Source: Dethiobacter sp. (GTDB lineage: Bacteria; Bacillota; Dethiobacteria; Dethiobacterales; Dethiobacteraceae). Taken from it: a stretch of DNA of 64,000 nt. Where the stretch lies: NCBI GenBank assembly GCA_018335875.1, contig JAGXRN010000042.1, positions 1 to 64,000 of the forward strand, written 5' to 3'. The position numbers were made by a program, and so were the translations under genes. Shown in pieces: positions 26,269 through 36,193 of this stretch. The notes beneath the pieces are model-generated. The model was not told the origin of the DNA. It did no database searches and saw only the letters and a program-made list of their open reading frames with translations. How positions within the stretch are numbered: position 1 is the first letter of the stretch; every line of letters starts with the position of its first letter.

Positions 26269-27228
26269 TCAATCCCTCATCAATGGCTCAAGAGCACTCA
26301 TTACAGTGTTTACAGCGTCCTGGGGGCTTGACTCTAGAGAGCATCCTGCTGCGCGTGCATGCCCTCCGCCACCGAGAGAGTGTGCCACTTGCCCCACATC
26401 GATATTGTGGGAACGGAATCCTACTTTAACAGTGCCATCTTCTTTAGCCCTAAAAAGCAGCCCCACATCGACTCCTTCAATATTTTTGGCAAAGTTGACT
26501 GCCCCCTCCAGGTGTTCGTCCCTGGCACCGCTTTCTTCCATATCTTTTTCGTTCAGTATCATCCAGGCAATTCTACCGTCAGGAGAAAACCTCAGCGACA
26601 TCAGGGCGGCGCGCAGAATATATATCGCCTCCCGCGAACGCTGGTCAAATACAAGTGATGATATGTCCTGAGGTTTAACACCTGCTTCAAACAATTTGGC
26701 AGTGACACGATGGGTGCGCGCGGAGGTGCTTTCAAACTTAAAAGAACCTGTATCTGTGGCTATAGCCACATAAAGGGCCTCGGCAACCTCAATGGTAGGG
26801 CTGATACCCAACTCCTGAAGCAGAAAATAGACTATTTCCCCGGTAGCCCCGGCTTTTGTATCAACATAATTTAAGCTGCCGTAGTTTTGATTTGTGGGAT
26901 GGTGGTCGATGTTTATAATAAACAAATCCTTTATCTTATCCCAGATGGGCCAAATGCGCAGATGGTCGCTGCAGTCAAGAGCCACAACATGGCTGTATCC
27001 GTTCCCGGGCAGTTCATGGGACTGTATCAGTTCCACCTTCTTAAGAAAGGAGTATCTTGCCGGGACACCGTCCACTGAGAACATGGTTACCTTACAACCA
27101 GCTTCACGCAGAGCTAACCCCAATCCCAATAAGGAACCTATGCTGTCGCCGTCCGGCAGGATATGAGAAGTTATTAAAGTATGGCCGCCTGTTCGCAGCC
27201 TGGTGGCTATCTCCTGCAGGCTATTCAC
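26269..27228 (-). CDS. nrnA: DHH phosphoesterase, NrnA-type nanoRNase/pAp phosphatase
   Basis: A 319-residue DHH/DHHA1 protein. The motifs are ILPDGDSIGS (Asp ligands), DCSDH, DHHPTN (the DHH motif) and, in the C-terminal domain, GGGGHARAAG. NrnA enzymes degrade 2-5-nt RNAs and dephosphorylate 3'-phosphoadenosine 5'-phosphate. A longer open frame would overlap rbfA by ~80 bp; the GTG at 27228, behind GGGGGAG and overlapping the rbfA stop as GTGAATAG, is the better start. The gene stands between rbfA and truB, common in Clostridia. Confidence 0.9.
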   Translation of the reverse strand: MNSLQEIATRLRTGGHTLITSHILPDGDSIGSLLGLGLALREAGCKVTMFSVDGVPARYSFLKKVELIQSHELPGNGYSHVVALDCSDHLRIWPIWDKIKDLFIINIDHHPTNQNYGSLNYVDTKAGATGEIVYFLLQELGISPTIEVAEALYVAIATDTGSFKFESTSARTHRVTAKLFEAGVKPQDISSLVFDQRSREAIYILRAALMSLRFSPDGRIAWMILNEKDMEESGARDEHLEGAVNFAKNIEGVDVGLLFRAKEDGTVKVGFRSHNIDVGQVAHSLGGGGHARAAGCSLESSPQDAVNTVMSALEPLMRD

Positions 27229-27595
27229 TCCCGCCTTCTCCCCCGTTCCTGTTGATTTCATGCAACAGCTGGTTGATATGGGCGCCGTAAGCCAGGGACT
27301 GGTCAAGGTGTATAGTCAGTTCAGGAATGTGGCGCAGGCGGATACGTTTTCCGATTTCAGTGCGGATAAAACCTGCTGCTTTTTTAAGCGCCTGGAGAGT
27401 TTGTGTTTTCTCTTCGTCAGTACCAAGAATGCTGACATAAATTTTGGCATGCCTGATGTCGCGGGTAACATTTACATCTGTGACGCTTATTACCCCCATA
27501 ACTGCCACACGCGGATCTTTAATTTCTTTTCTCAGTATTTCGCTTACTTCGCGTTTAATTTCTTCAGCAACCCTTTGTGCTCTTTGTTCAGTCAT
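27221..27595 (-). CDS. rbfA: Ribosome-binding factor A
   Basis: A 124-residue KH-fold factor that assists maturation of the 16S rRNA 5' end and 30S assembly, important in cold. RVAEEIKREVSEILRKEIKDPR, then VNVTRDIRHAKIYVS, and RHIPELTIHLDQS are diagnostic. CGGAGG precedes the ATG. It lies 40 bp after infB and overlaps nrnA by 8 bp. Confidence 0.96.
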   Translation of the reverse strand: MTEQRAQRVAEEIKREVSEILRKEIKDPRVAVMGVISVTDVNVTRDIRHAKIYVSILGTDEEKTQTLQALKKAAGFIRTEIGKRIRLRHIPELTIHLDQSLAYGAHINQLLHEINRNGGEGGSE

Positions 27596-27635
27596 AACTA
27601 TACCTCCGCATATTCACGCCCCGGAAGATTCCATC

Positions 27636-29777
27636 TTAAGACGGTTTTATCTGCTGCATCGTGTAGGCCTCAACAATGTCGCCTTCCCGGAAATCATGGA
27701 ACTTTTCCATCATAATGCCGCAGTCGTAACCAGTGGCAACTTCCCTGGCGTCATCTTTGAAGCGCTTCAGGGTATCAAGTTTGCCTTCGTGTATGACAAC
27801 TCCGTCACGAATCACCCTGATATCAGCGTTTCTGGTTATTTTACCATCCAAAACATGGCTGCCGGCAATTGTGCCCAGCCTTGATATTTTAAAGAGCTGT
27901 CTGACCTCGGCCTGCCCCAGTATAACTTCCTTAAATTGAGGGGCCAGCATTCCCTTCATAGCAGCATTTATATCATCAATGGCCTCATAGATTACCCGGT
28001 AGAGCCTGATATCCACATCTTCGCGTTCTGCCATCTTACGCGCGTTTGGCTCCGGGCGCACGTTAAAGCCGATAATAATGGCATTGGAAGCTGAAGCCAA
28101 CATCACATCCGATTCAGTTATAGCCCCTGCCCCTCCGTGAATTATCTGGAGACGGACTTCTTCATTCCCCAGCTTAACGAGCGCATCACGCAGCGCCTCC
28201 ACAGAACCGTGAACATCAGCTTTAATAATAATGTTGAGGTCCTTGACCTCACCTTCCTGAATCTGTTTGAATAAATCGTCCAGTGAGACGCGTACGGTCT
28301 TTTTAAGCTCGACCCCACGCCTCTTTTCTGCCCGTTTTTCCGCGATTTGCCTGGCAGTACGCTCGTCGGTCACTGACTGCAACGTATCGCCCGCTTCAGG
28401 AATTTCAGTCAGGCCCTGCACCTCAACCGGTGTTGCCGGTCCAGCTTTCTTGATACGCCTGCCTTTATCATCCACCATGGCACGTACTTTGCCGGATATT
28501 GTCCCACATATCACAGGATCGCCTACCTGCAGTGTCCCGTTTTGGATGAGAACTGTAGCCACAGGGCCGCGGCCTTTTTCCAGCTTGGCCTCCACAACAA
28601 TGCCCGTGGCAGGTTTATTGGGATTTGCTTTAAGTTCAAGCAGCTCGGCTACCAGCAAAATCATTTCCAGCAGGGTATCCAGCCCCTGGCGCTTGAGCGC
28701 TGAGACATGAACAAAGACTGTGTCACCGCCCCATTCCTCCGGAATAATTCCCAGGTCGGACAACTGCTGCTTTACGCGGTCGGGATTGGCATTTTCCCTA
28801 TCTATTTTGTTGACCGCCACAATGATCGGCACTGCGGCCGCTTTGACGTGGTTGATGGCCTCTACTGTCTGCGGCATAACTCCATCGTCTGCGGCTACCA
28901 CCACTATGGCAATGTCCGTAACCTGGGCTCCCCGGGCACGCATGGCAGTAAAAGCCTCGTGGCCGGGCGTATCCAAAAAGACAACTTTCTTACCTGACAA
29001 TTCAGCCTGGTAAGCGCCAATGTGTTGTGTAATTCCGCCTGCTTCAGAAGCAGTTACATTGGCCTCCCTGATTGCGTCAAGAAGCGACGTCTTGCCGTGG
29101 TCTACATGCCCAAGCACAGTGACAACGGGCGACCTGGGGCGCAGATCCTCTTCATGGTCTTCCACTGCTTCCACAAGTTCCGCCTCAATGGGGTCGATTT
29201 TTACCTCGACCTGGAAACCGTAATCTTCTGCCATCAGCCTTGCCACTTCGGTATCCACGCCCTGATTAATTGAAGCCATTACCCCCACTTCAATCAGCTT
29301 GCCTATAAGTTCACTGGCCCCGATTCCCAGTTTGTCAGCAAGTTCACCCACAGTGATCCGGCCTTCCAGGACAACTGTGGTTTCTTTCTTTTGCTCTTCA
29401 TCGCGTATGCGTGCCTCCCGGCGCGCTTTTCTTTCCCTGCGGTCAACTTTTGTGATTTTCCTTACGGGCTTCTTCTGAAAAACAGGGCGTACTGGCTTCT
29501 TTTTCTCCGGTGCCCGATTAACCTGCGGCGCAGATACGGCTTCTTTTTTTTCGGGGACTGCTTTCACTGCTTTTTCCGGGGCTGCTTTCACTGCGGAAAT
29601 TTTTGCAGGCGGCTCTCCTTTACCTGTCAGTTGGTAAATAATACGCCTTGCTGCTTCATCTTCCACTGTGCTCATATGATTTTTTACCTGAAAGCCTATG
29701 TCGGCAAGCAAGTCGATAATACGCTTGCTCGGAACGTCTAGATCTTTCGCTAATTCATATACTCGGAGCTTTGTCAT
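27636..29777 (-). CDS. infB: Translation initiation factor IF-2
   Basis: A 713-residue IF-2 that places fMet-tRNA on the 30S subunit. The N-terminal IF2_N domain ([22 protein letters not shown]) is followed by an Ala/Lys/Glu/Pro linker. The GTPase domain has [20 protein letters not shown] and NKID, and domains II-IV follow to [18 protein letters not shown]. It is shorter than the Gram-negative form because the linker is short. It sits in the rimP-nusA-ylxR-ylxQ-infB operon. Confidence 0.97.
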   Translation of the reverse strand: MTKLRVYELAKDLDVPSKRIIDLLADIGFQVKNHMSTVEDEAARRIIYQLTGKGEPPAKISAVKAAPEKAVKAVPEKKEAVSAPQVNRAPEKKKPVRPVFQKKPVRKITKVDRRERKARREARIRDEEQKKETTVVLEGRITVGELADKLGIGASELIGKLIEVGVMASINQGVDTEVARLMAEDYGFQVEVKIDPIEAELVEAVEDHEEDLRPRSPVVTVLGHVDHGKTSLLDAIREANVTASEAGGITQHIGAYQAELSGKKVVFLDTPGHEAFTAMRARGAQVTDIAIVVVAADDGVMPQTVEAINHVKAAAVPIIVAVNKIDRENANPDRVKQQLSDLGIIPEEWGGDTVFVHVSALKRQGLDTLLEMILLVAELLELKANPNKPATGIVVEAKLEKGRGPVATVLIQNGTLQVGDPVICGTISGKVRAMVDDKGRRIKKAGPATPVEVQGLTEIPEAGDTLQSVTDERTARQIAEKRAEKRRGVELKKTVRVSLDDLFKQIQEGEVKDLNIIIKADVHGSVEALRDALVKLGNEEVRLQIIHGGAGAITESDVMLASASNAIIIGFNVRPEPNARKMAEREDVDIRLYRVIYEAIDDINAAMKGMLAPQFKEVILGQAEVRQLFKISRLGTIAGSHVLDGKITRNADIRVIRDGVVIHEGKLDTLKRFKDDAREVATGYDCGIMMEKFHDFREGDIVEAYTMQQIKPS

Positions 29778-29822
29778 GGTTACACCTCCATTATATTGAC
29801 CTCCTTAAGTATGGTCATCTGC

Positions 29823-30125
29823 TCATCTTTGCAGCAGTTCCTGCAGTTTTTCGGCAAAACCCGGGTCGTTAACTGCAATGGCCGTACGGGGAGAAGTTCC
29901 AACCGCCTGTCCCAACTGATTTTTTGAGGCAAACAGGATAAGCGGAACATTGTAAAACAAACATTTATCTCTGTATTTTTTTGCTGTGGATGAGCCTGCG
30001 TCTTCCGCCAGCAGCAGCACACTGGCCTTACCGGTACGGATAGCGGCAAGGTTGGCATCCTCATGCCAGGAAAGTTTGCCGGCCCGGCGGGCAAGCCCGA
30101 GCAATGACAGAGCTCTATTGCTCAT
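29823..30125 (-). CDS. ylxQ: L7Ae-family ribosomal protein YlxQ
   Basis: A 100-residue L7Ae/L30e-like RNA-binding protein (SLLGLARRAGKLSWHEDANL; KASVLLLAEDAGSST; FASKNQLGQAVG). It is conserved between ylxR and infB in Firmicutes and recognises kink-turn RNA; its role is unclear. The start is the ATG that overlaps the ylxR stop. An alternative 104-codon frame over the same DNA (29780-30094) is not coding. Confidence 0.9.
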   Translation of the reverse strand: MSNRALSLLGLARRAGKLSWHEDANLAAIRTGKASVLLLAEDAGSSTAKKYRDKCLFYNVPLILFASKNQLGQAVGTSPRTAIAVNDPGFAEKLQELLQR

Positions 30126-30396
30126 CGCTGTCCTCTCCCGACAGCTGCTCTGCCAATTGGGCAACCACAGCAGGGGAAACGGGGTGCTTTAAGCTGCGCT
30201 CAATCCTTTTTGCTTTAACAGCGGCGTCCAGGCAGCTTTGGCTTTTGCACAGATAAGTACCTCTGCCCGCTTTTTTACCGGTTGTATCAATTTCCACGTT
30301 TCCTTCGGGTGTACGGACAATACGAACAAGCTCCCGTTTGTTTTGTGGGGACTGGCAGCCTACACATACCCTCATGGGAACCTTACGTTTTTTCAT
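30115..30396 (-). CDS. ylxR: YlxR (DUF448) nucleic-acid-binding protein
   Basis: A 93-residue protein with the DUF448 signature (RVCVGCQSPQNKRELVRIVR; KKAGRGTYLC). YlxR has been connected to transcription regulation and RNase P in Bacillus; evidence is from the family. The start is the ATG behind GGGAGGGGAAA, inside the end of nusA; a frame from 30432 has no site. Part of the rimP operon. Confidence 0.92.
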   Translation of the reverse strand: MKKRKVPMRVCVGCQSPQNKRELVRIVRTPEGNVEIDTTGKKAGRGTYLCKSQSCLDAAVKAKRIERSLKHPVSPAVVAQLAEQLSGEDSDEQ

Positions 30397-31558
30397 TTTC
30401 CCCTCCCATCTCAGCTTCCTGGACAATTTCATCAGGCAAGCCAGGTACTGTGCTTTCAGGAGTTAATACATCCTCATCATTGCCAATAACAGCCGGACGC
30501 GCTGCAGGTTGAATCATGCCCCGCTGCGCTGCCTGGCTTTCACTGGTTATATCAATCTTCCAATTTGTCAGCTTGGCGGCAAGTCTGGCGTTTTGCCCTT
30601 CCTTGCCAATGGCCAGTGACAACTGGTAGTCGGGGACAATAACCCCGGCAATTTTGTGGTCCTCCTGGAGGCGGACAGCGACAACTTTAGCCGGGGAAAG
30701 CGCGTTGGCCACGAAAACTTCAGGGCTTTCATCCCATTTAACAATATCTATTTTTTCTCCACGCAGTTCATTAACTATGGACTGTACCCTGGCCCCTTTG
30801 GGTCCTACGCAGGCGCCAACGGGGTCAACGTCCTTATTTTTGGAATATACTGCCAGTTTAGAACGGTAGCCTGCTTCACGTGCCACAGACTTAACCTCAA
30901 CGGTGCCATCGAAAATTTCAGGCACCTCAAGCTCGAACAGTCGTTTAAGCAAGCCGGGGTGCGTTCTTGAGATGAAAATCTGCGGGCCTTTGGTGGTACG
31001 CCTTACTTCAGTTATAAAAGCCTTGATTCTTTCCCCCTGCTTGTATTGGTCATTGGGCATCTGTTCAGTTGGAGTTAGCACAGCCTCGGTTTTTCCTAAA
31101 TCTACTATAATGTTTTTTTGTTCGGTTCTCTGAACGATTGCGGTGATAATGTCTTCTTCCCTGTCTATATATTCGTCAAAAACCAGCTCGCGTTCAGCTT
31201 CGCGGATCCGCTGGATTACAACCTGTTTTGCAGTCTGGGCAGCAATCCTGCCAAAATTCTTCGGCGTCACTTCTTTTTCAACAATGTCGTCGATTTGAAA
31301 AGACCGGTTTATTGCCTGCGCTTCCTCCAGTGAAATTTCAAGCTGTGGCTGTGTCACATCCTGCACCACGTTCAGGCGTGTATAGACTTTTATTTCTCCG
31401 GTTTCCCTTGTTAAATGGACACGTACATTGCCCGCGGTGTTAAAGTTTCTTTTGTATGCGGAAACAAGAGCCGCTTCGATTGCTTCAAACAGCGTCTCCT
31501 TCTTAATGCCTTTTTCTTTCTCAATGGCATATAATGCAGCTAAAAACTCCTCATTCAA
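30383..31558 (-). CDS. nusA: Transcription termination/antitermination factor NusA
   Basis: A 391-residue NusA: N-terminal RNA-polymerase-binding domain ([19 protein letters not shown]), S1 domain, and two KH domains ([42 protein letters not shown]). It controls pausing, termination and rRNA antitermination. The C-terminal acidic repeats of Gram-negatives are absent, as usual for Firmicutes. The start is TTG behind AAGGGG, confirmed by the family N-terminus. It overlaps ylxR by 14 bp. Confidence 0.97.
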   Translation of the reverse strand: MNEEFLAALYAIEKEKGIKKETLFEAIEAALVSAYKRNFNTAGNVRVHLTRETGEIKVYTRLNVVQDVTQPQLEISLEEAQAINRSFQIDDIVEKEVTPKNFGRIAAQTAKQVVIQRIREAERELVFDEYIDREEDIITAIVQRTEQKNIIVDLGKTEAVLTPTEQMPNDQYKQGERIKAFITEVRRTTKGPQIFISRTHPGLLKRLFELEVPEIFDGTVEVKSVAREAGYRSKLAVYSKNKDVDPVGACVGPKGARVQSIVNELRGEKIDIVKWDESPEVFVANALSPAKVVAVRLQEDHKIAGVIVPDYQLSLAIGKEGQNARLAAKLTNWKIDITSESQAAQRGMIQPAARPAVIGNDEDVLTPESTVPGLPDEIVQEAEMGGENEKT

Positions 31559-31573
31559 CAGAGTAACCCCTTT

Positions 31574-32047
31574 CTATACACCTTTTTGCTCGTATACAAG
31601 ATTGGCCTTTGCAACCTGAGATAGTGGTATCCGCACGACTTCAGCTTTTGTGTCCCCGAGCAGAACCTGCTCACCCTCAATTCCAACGAGTGTCCCCGCA
31701 AAATTTTTTCTTCCTTCGAGAGGGGAAAACAATTTTATTTTTACTTTTCTGCCTGCAAAACGAATAAAGTCTGAGTCTTTTTTTAAAGGCCTCTCCAAAC
31801 CTGCAGAGGATATCTCAAGGCTATAACTTTGCTCAATGGGGTCGGCATTGTCAAGCTCGTCCCCAAGACCACGGCTTAAGGCCTCACAATCTTCCAATCT
31901 TACGCCTTGATCACGGTCAATTAGAACTCTGAGTATTGTCTGTCCTCTTTCAGTAACAAATTCAATATCAACAATTTCAAGTCCCAAGCCTTCAGCAAGA
32001 GGCGAGGCAATCTTTTTTACAATATCCGTGACCGCCTGTTTCGTCAC
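31574..32047 (-). CDS. rimP: Ribosome maturation factor RimP
   Basis: A 157-residue RimP for 30S assembly. It contains GLELVD-type GLGLEIVDIEFV, RILIDRD-like VLIDRDQGVRLEDCE and the LEISSAGLERPL signature, then the C-terminal SH3-like barrel. First gene of the rimP-nusA-ylxR-ylxQ-infB operon; GTG start behind CGGAGGG. A promoter and a ~150-nt leader with two hairpins lie upstream. Confidence 0.95.
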   Translation of the reverse strand: MTKQAVTDIVKKIASPLAEGLGLEIVDIEFVTERGQTILRVLIDRDQGVRLEDCEALSRGLGDELDNADPIEQSYSLEISSAGLERPLKKDSDFIRFAGRKVKIKLFSPLEGRKNFAGTLVGIEGEQVLLGDTKAEVVRIPLSQVAKANLVYEQKGV

Positions 32048-32080
32048 GTTTGTTCCCTCCGTTTATTCTTCAGCTATCTT

Positions 32081-32160
32081 AGTTTATGTTATTTCCCATA
32101 AACTAATTTTGTATATCTATTTTTCTTTACAATACAGAAGAGTGGGAAGGTCCCACTCTT
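32081..32160 (-). promoter_or_regulatory. Structured leader of the rimP operon (two hairpins)
   Basis: Minus-strand leader: AAGAGTGGGA (32138-32147) pairs with TCCCACTCTT (32151-32160), then AGTTTATG (32081-32088) pairs with CATAAACT (32097-32104) closer to rimP. Neither has a strong T-run. They may be processing or attenuation structures. Confidence 0.5.
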
Positions 32161-32195
32161 ACTCTCCCGTTCTGCTGACTGCTCAAAGCATATGT

Positions 32196-32224
32196 ATTTT
32201 ACCACATCTGGAAAGACACTGCAA
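32196..32224 (-). promoter_or_regulatory. SigmaA promoter of the rimP-nusA-infB operon
   Basis: Minus strand: TTGCAG, 17-bp spacer, TAAAAT, just downstream of the glycosyltransferase gene. Confidence 0.7.
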
Positions 32225-32232
32225 GTACGGCA

Positions 32233-32874
32233 TCACTTGGGGTTGTCTATTTTTGCAAAATAGCGCACTATCTCCCAATACATTTTCATGCGAGCTGCCA
32301 GTCCTTTAATTACCCCCATCTTTTCTTCCTTTGTCACATGAGTGAGGTCATGGAGTATAACCTCTGCAACCGGCAGGTTAAGTGAGTCCGCAAGCTGTGT
32401 CAGTGCCATTTCTACACCAAAGCGCGATAAATCAAGGTTTACCATCTTTTCCAGTACATTCATTCTGACCGCCCTCTGGCCTGAAAGATAAGGGGCGACT
32501 TTTTGAGCCAGGTCGGTAGCAACACGCCCGTTTTCGAATATACCTATACTCATATCGGCTTTTCCTGAAGTGACAGGCTCAAGTAGTCTGTAGACATGGT
32601 TTTTACACAGCCCAATCAGGTCTGCATCAAGAAAAAGTATCACTTCTGCACGACTTTTGTCCAGCCCTGCTTTAATGGCTCCCCCTTTACCGCGGTTTTC
32701 GGTCAGGCAGACTACTGTAACATTAAATGTTTCAGCCACTTCTTTTGTCCGGTCCGTAGACCCGTCGCTAACAACTATTATTTCATCAATTTCAGGAATA
32801 CGAACCAGCACGGAAAGAACTCCCCCGATTGTTTTTTCCTCATTAAATGCGGGGATGACTGCTGTTATTTTCAC
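32233..32874 (-). CDS. Family 2 glycosyltransferase
   Basis: A 213-residue GT-A glycosyltransferase: VIPAFNEEKTIGGVL at the start, VVSDGSTDRTKE, GKGGAIKAGLDKS and the metal-binding LFLDADLIG. This is a soluble, DPM/GPGS-like single-domain type with no membrane segment. Acceptor and sugar donor are unknown. The GTG at 32874, behind GGGGGAG, is chosen; a frame from 32937 has no site. It overlaps the ispG 3' end by 32 bp. The proS and polC genes found here in Bacillus are absent. Confidence 0.85.
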   Translation of the reverse strand: MKITAVIPAFNEEKTIGGVLSVLVRIPEIDEIIVVSDGSTDRTKEVAETFNVTVVCLTENRGKGGAIKAGLDKSRAEVILFLDADLIGLCKNHVYRLLEPVTSGKADMSIGIFENGRVATDLAQKVAPYLSGQRAVRMNVLEKMVNLDLSRFGVEMALTQLADSLNLPVAEVILHDLTHVTKEEKMGVIKGLAARMKMYWEIVRYFAKIDNPK

Positions 32875-33958
32875 ATTTACTCCCCCTGCTTTTTTGCCCT
32901 TTCTGAAGATATTCCTGAAGAAAAGACATAAACTCATCCACCAGGTTCTCCGCAGGTATTTTTTTTACAATTTCACCACCGCGAAAGATAAGTCCCTGGT
33001 TTTTGCCCCCGGCGATGCCAAGGTCGGCTTCACGCGCTTCGCCCGGGCCATTTACCACACAACCCATAACAGCCAACGTAAGCGGCTCTTTTAAGCCTGA
33101 AACTCTACGCTCAATTTCACCGGCGAGGGAGATAACATCCAGCTGGCAGCGCCCACAAGTGGGACAGGAAATAACGCGTGGGCCAAACCTTCTGATTTCG
33201 GTGGCGGAGAGAATCGCTTTGGCAACCCTGATTTCCTCCACAGGATGCGCGGTCAGTGAAACACGCAGTGTGTCGCCAAGCTCGTCCAGCAGCAGTGCGC
33301 CGATTCCCACGGCTGAAAACACTGTCCCGGAAAATATTGTTCCTGCCTCGGTCACACCTATGTGCAGCGGATAATTCACCCGCTCCGCCAACATGCGGTA
33401 AGCCTGTACAGTCACAGGGACTGAGGATGCTTTCAGTGAGACTACAAGATCAAAATAATTTAATTTTTCCATGAGACGTATATTGTCAAGGGCCGATTCA
33501 ACCAGTGCCTCCGCCGTGGCATGCCCATACTTTTCAAGGAGCCTTTTTTCCAGTGAGCCTGCGTTGACACCAATACGAATGGGAATTTTTTTTGCTGCGG
33601 CAAGCATGGCAACTTCAGCCAGTCTTTCCGGGCCCCCTATGTTACCAGGATTAATTCGCAGTTTGGCCACACCTGCCTCCAGGGCTGCCAGGGCGAGCCT
33701 GTGGTTAAAGTGGATATCCGCCACCACCGGCAGCGGCGATTCCTTAACTATTCCAGGCAGCTCCCGGGATGCCTGTTCGGTGGGCACTGCGACACGCACC
33801 AATTCACAGCCGGCCTCGTAAAGTTCTCTGATCTGTGTGACAGTTGCCTCCATATCGGCAGTGTCCGTTGTAGTCATTGACTGGATAATCACGTCAGAAC
33901 CGCCGCCTATGGTTAAAGCGCCGACACTGACAGGGCGTGTCCCTTGCCGTTTGTACAT
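32843..33958 (-). CDS. ispG: 4-hydroxy-3-methylbut-2-enyl diphosphate synthase (IspG/GcpE)
   Basis: A 371-residue Fe-S enzyme of the MEP isoprenoid pathway, converting MEcPP to HMBPP. The TIM barrel holds SMTTTDTAD and ADIHFNHRLAL; the cluster ligands are in CPTCGRC and GCVVNGPGEA. It lies next to dxr (same pathway) and rasP. The ATG at 33958, with GGGGAG upstream, fits the family N-terminus (YKRQGTRPVSVG). The last ~25 residues are low in complexity and overlap the glycosyltransferase gene. Confidence 0.95.
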   Translation of the reverse strand: MYKRQGTRPVSVGALTIGGGSDVIIQSMTTTDTADMEATVTQIRELYEAGCELVRVAVPTEQASRELPGIVKESPLPVVADIHFNHRLALAALEAGVAKLRINPGNIGGPERLAEVAMLAAAKKIPIRIGVNAGSLEKRLLEKYGHATAEALVESALDNIRLMEKLNYFDLVVSLKASSVPVTVQAYRMLAERVNYPLHIGVTEAGTIFSGTVFSAVGIGALLLDELGDTLRVSLTAHPVEEIRVAKAILSATEIRRFGPRVISCPTCGRCQLDVISLAGEIERRVSGLKEPLTLAVMGCVVNGPGEAREADLGIAGGKNQGLIFRGGEIVKKIPAENLVDEFMSFLQEYLQKGQKSRGSKCENNSSHPRI

Positions 33959-33985
33959 CTGTAAAACGCTCCCCGCTGTCATGTA

Positions 33986-35011
33986 TTAGAAAAATATTTC
34001 CAGTCTTACCAAGTCACGGTAAGCGATGAGAATCATGAGAAGAATTAGTACTGTAAAGCCGATAAAGTGAATAAAGGATTCTTTGTGGGGATCTACCGGG
34101 CGTCCCCGCACAGCCTCAATCCCCAGGAACATCAGTCTGCTGCCGTCCAAAGCAGGGATAGGAAGCAGGTTTAGAAGTCCCAGATTCACACTGATTATGG
34201 CTGCCAGTGAAAGTAAATTTACCACCCCGGTACGGGCAACCTCACCCACAATCTGAATTATACCAACGGGGCCTACCACATCAGCTGCCACGCGGCCGGT
34301 AATCATCTGCACAATACTGCTGGCTATGAAGCGGATGAACCACGCAGTGTGAGTGAATCCCATACTGAGCGAAGCTAAAAAATCAAACTTTTTGCTCTGC
34401 GGTGAGATTCCAATCAGGCCAACCCCTGTCTGAGTATCACGGCGGGGAATGACATTCACCGCTTGCAGGCGGCCGCTGCGCTCAAATTCTATCGTTATTT
34501 CTTTGTCAGGATTTGCGTTTATCATGGTAACAAGTTCATTCCAGTTTGAGACTTGAGTACCGGCAATTGTGATAATTCTGTCCCCAGGCAAAAGGCCAAC
34601 GGCCTCCGCCCTGCCGTCGGGGAGAAGCTCTCCGATTGCAGTTGAGCGGTAGAGCGGAACACCAAGATAAGCAAAATATATAAGCGCAAAGAGGAGCACA
34701 GCAAGCACAAAATTCATCAGCGGCCCTGAAGCAATCACAGCAAAGCGCCTCCAGACGGGTTGTCTTTGAAAGCTCTCCTGCTCAAAGACCTCTTCAGGAT
34801 CCTCACCCACCAGACGGACAAACCCGCCAAGTGGAAAGACCCTCAATGAATAAACCGTTTCTCCTCTCTGGCTGCTGACAATGCGCGGGCCAAAGCCAAT
34901 GGCAAACTCATGCACTCCTATGCCTACACGCTTGGCAACAAGAAAATGGCCAAGTTCATGTGCAAAAATGAGCAAGCCGAAAATTACAATAGAAGCGATA
35001 AAAGTCAGCAT
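33986..35011 (-). CDS. rasP: Site-2 intramembrane metalloprotease RasP/RseP
   Basis: A 341-residue zinc protease that cleaves membrane proteins inside the bilayer, notably anti-sigma factors and signal-peptide remnants. The HELGH zinc motif is near residue 19, a single PDZ domain around 110-185 (LLPGDRIITIAGTQV), and NLLPIPALDGSRL carries the third ligand. It overlaps dxr by one base and shares its operon, as in Bacillus. Confidence 0.95.
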   Translation of the reverse strand: MLTFIASIVIFGLLIFAHELGHFLVAKRVGIGVHEFAIGFGPRIVSSQRGETVYSLRVFPLGGFVRLVGEDPEEVFEQESFQRQPVWRRFAVIASGPLMNFVLAVLLFALIYFAYLGVPLYRSTAIGELLPDGRAEAVGLLPGDRIITIAGTQVSNWNELVTMINANPDKEITIEFERSGRLQAVNVIPRRDTQTGVGLIGISPQSKKFDFLASLSMGFTHTAWFIRFIASSIVQMITGRVAADVVGPVGIIQIVGEVARTGVVNLLSLAAIISVNLGLLNLLPIPALDGSRLMFLGIEAVRGRPVDPHKESFIHFIGFTVLILLMILIAYRDLVRLEIFF

Positions 35012-36177
35012 TATTTCACCCTTTCAGTTTCCGCCCTCTGCAGGGCAGTTTCCCTGGCCTCCCGGTCAACTTCTAAAAGTTCTGCCAGGCCGGGAGCCTG
35101 AGTTACTTTATGTTTATTCATCACACACTCAATTATACGAGGAATGGCCAAAAACCCTATCTGGCGCTGCAAAAACATACGAACAGCCTCTTCGTTGGCC
35201 GCATTCATCACTGCCGGCATTGTCCCGCCACAGCGTCCTGCCTCGAAGGCAAGTTGCAAGCAGGGAAAAGTGTCAGTGTCAGGTGCTGCAAAATGAAGTC
35301 TGCTTAATTTTAACCAGTCCACACGTCCAGTGTCTCCTGCCAACCGTTTTGGATAAGTTAATGCATATTGTATCGGCACACGCATATCCGGCAGTCCCAG
35401 CTGGGCAAGAACAGCCCCATCCGCAAATTCCACCATGGAGTGAATAATGCTCTCCCTGTGTACCAAAACATCAATCCGGTCGTAGGGGATGTCAAACAGC
35501 CAGTGCGCCTCAATGACTTCCAGGCCCTTATTCATCAATGTGGCAGAATCCACTGTGATTTTTGCACCCATTTCCCAGTTGGGGTGTTTGAGAGCCTGCT
35601 CTGCAGACACCATAGCCAGTTCATCACTGGTGTATCCGTAAAACGGCCCACCGGAAGCGGTTAGTATTAACCTTGTTACGGCAGCGCCATCCTGTCCCTG
35701 CAAACACTGAAAGATGGCGGAATGTTCACTGTCAACCGGGATAATTGAGGCATTAGAGCGCCGGGCCTCCGACATAACCAGATGCCCTCCGGCTACCAGT
35801 GTTTCTTTATTAGCCAATGCTATTGTTTTATGGGCTCTTACCGCAGCCAGCGTGGGTATGAGTCCGCAAAAACCCACCAGTGCATTAAGGACAATGTCTG
35901 TGGCCGCGTCAGCCGCCAACTCCTCAATGCTAGCCTTCCCAGCCATTATTTTTATATTGAGATCTGCCAGTTCCGATTTAAGTGCCCCGTACGCTGAATC
36001 ATCGGCAACAGCCACTTTGAGTGGGTGAAAGCGCCTGGCTTGCTCTGCTAAAAGCTTCACCTGACTGTTTGCGGTAAGAGTTTCCACCTGAAACAGGCCA
36101 GGATAATTTTCAATAACATCAAGCGTCTGCCGGCCGATAGAACCTGTAGAACCCAAGACAGCAATCTTCTTCGTCAT
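35011..36177 (-). CDS. dxr: 1-deoxy-D-xylulose 5-phosphate reductoisomerase
   Basis: A 388-residue NADPH enzyme making MEP, the committed step of the MEP pathway. GSTGSIGRQTLDVI is the NADPH site; ANKETLVAGG and the metal-binding PVDSEHSAIFQC follow, with HPNWEMGAKITVDSATLMNK. The ATG at 36177, after GGAGG, is the family start; a longer frame to 36207 runs into cdsA. ispG lies one gene away. Confidence 0.96.
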   Translation of the reverse strand: MTKKIAVLGSTGSIGRQTLDVIENYPGLFQVETLTANSQVKLLAEQARRFHPLKVAVADDSAYGALKSELADLNIKIMAGKASIEELAADAATDIVLNALVGFCGLIPTLAAVRAHKTIALANKETLVAGGHLVMSEARRSNASIIPVDSEHSAIFQCLQGQDGAAVTRLILTASGGPFYGYTSDELAMVSAEQALKHPNWEMGAKITVDSATLMNKGLEVIEAHWLFDIPYDRIDVLVHRESIIHSMVEFADGAVLAQLGLPDMRVPIQYALTYPKRLAGDTGRVDWLKLSRLHFAAPDTDTFPCLQLAFEAGRCGGTMPAVMNAANEEAVRMFLQRQIGFLAIPRIIECVMNKHKVTQAPGLAELLEVDREARETALQRAETERVK

Positions 36178-36193
36178 AATACCATGCCTCCGC

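Noticed and set aside
29780-30094. A 104-codon open frame on the minus strand over ylxQ
   Set aside because: It lies in another frame of a well-supported L7Ae-family gene and its translation has no protein-like pattern.
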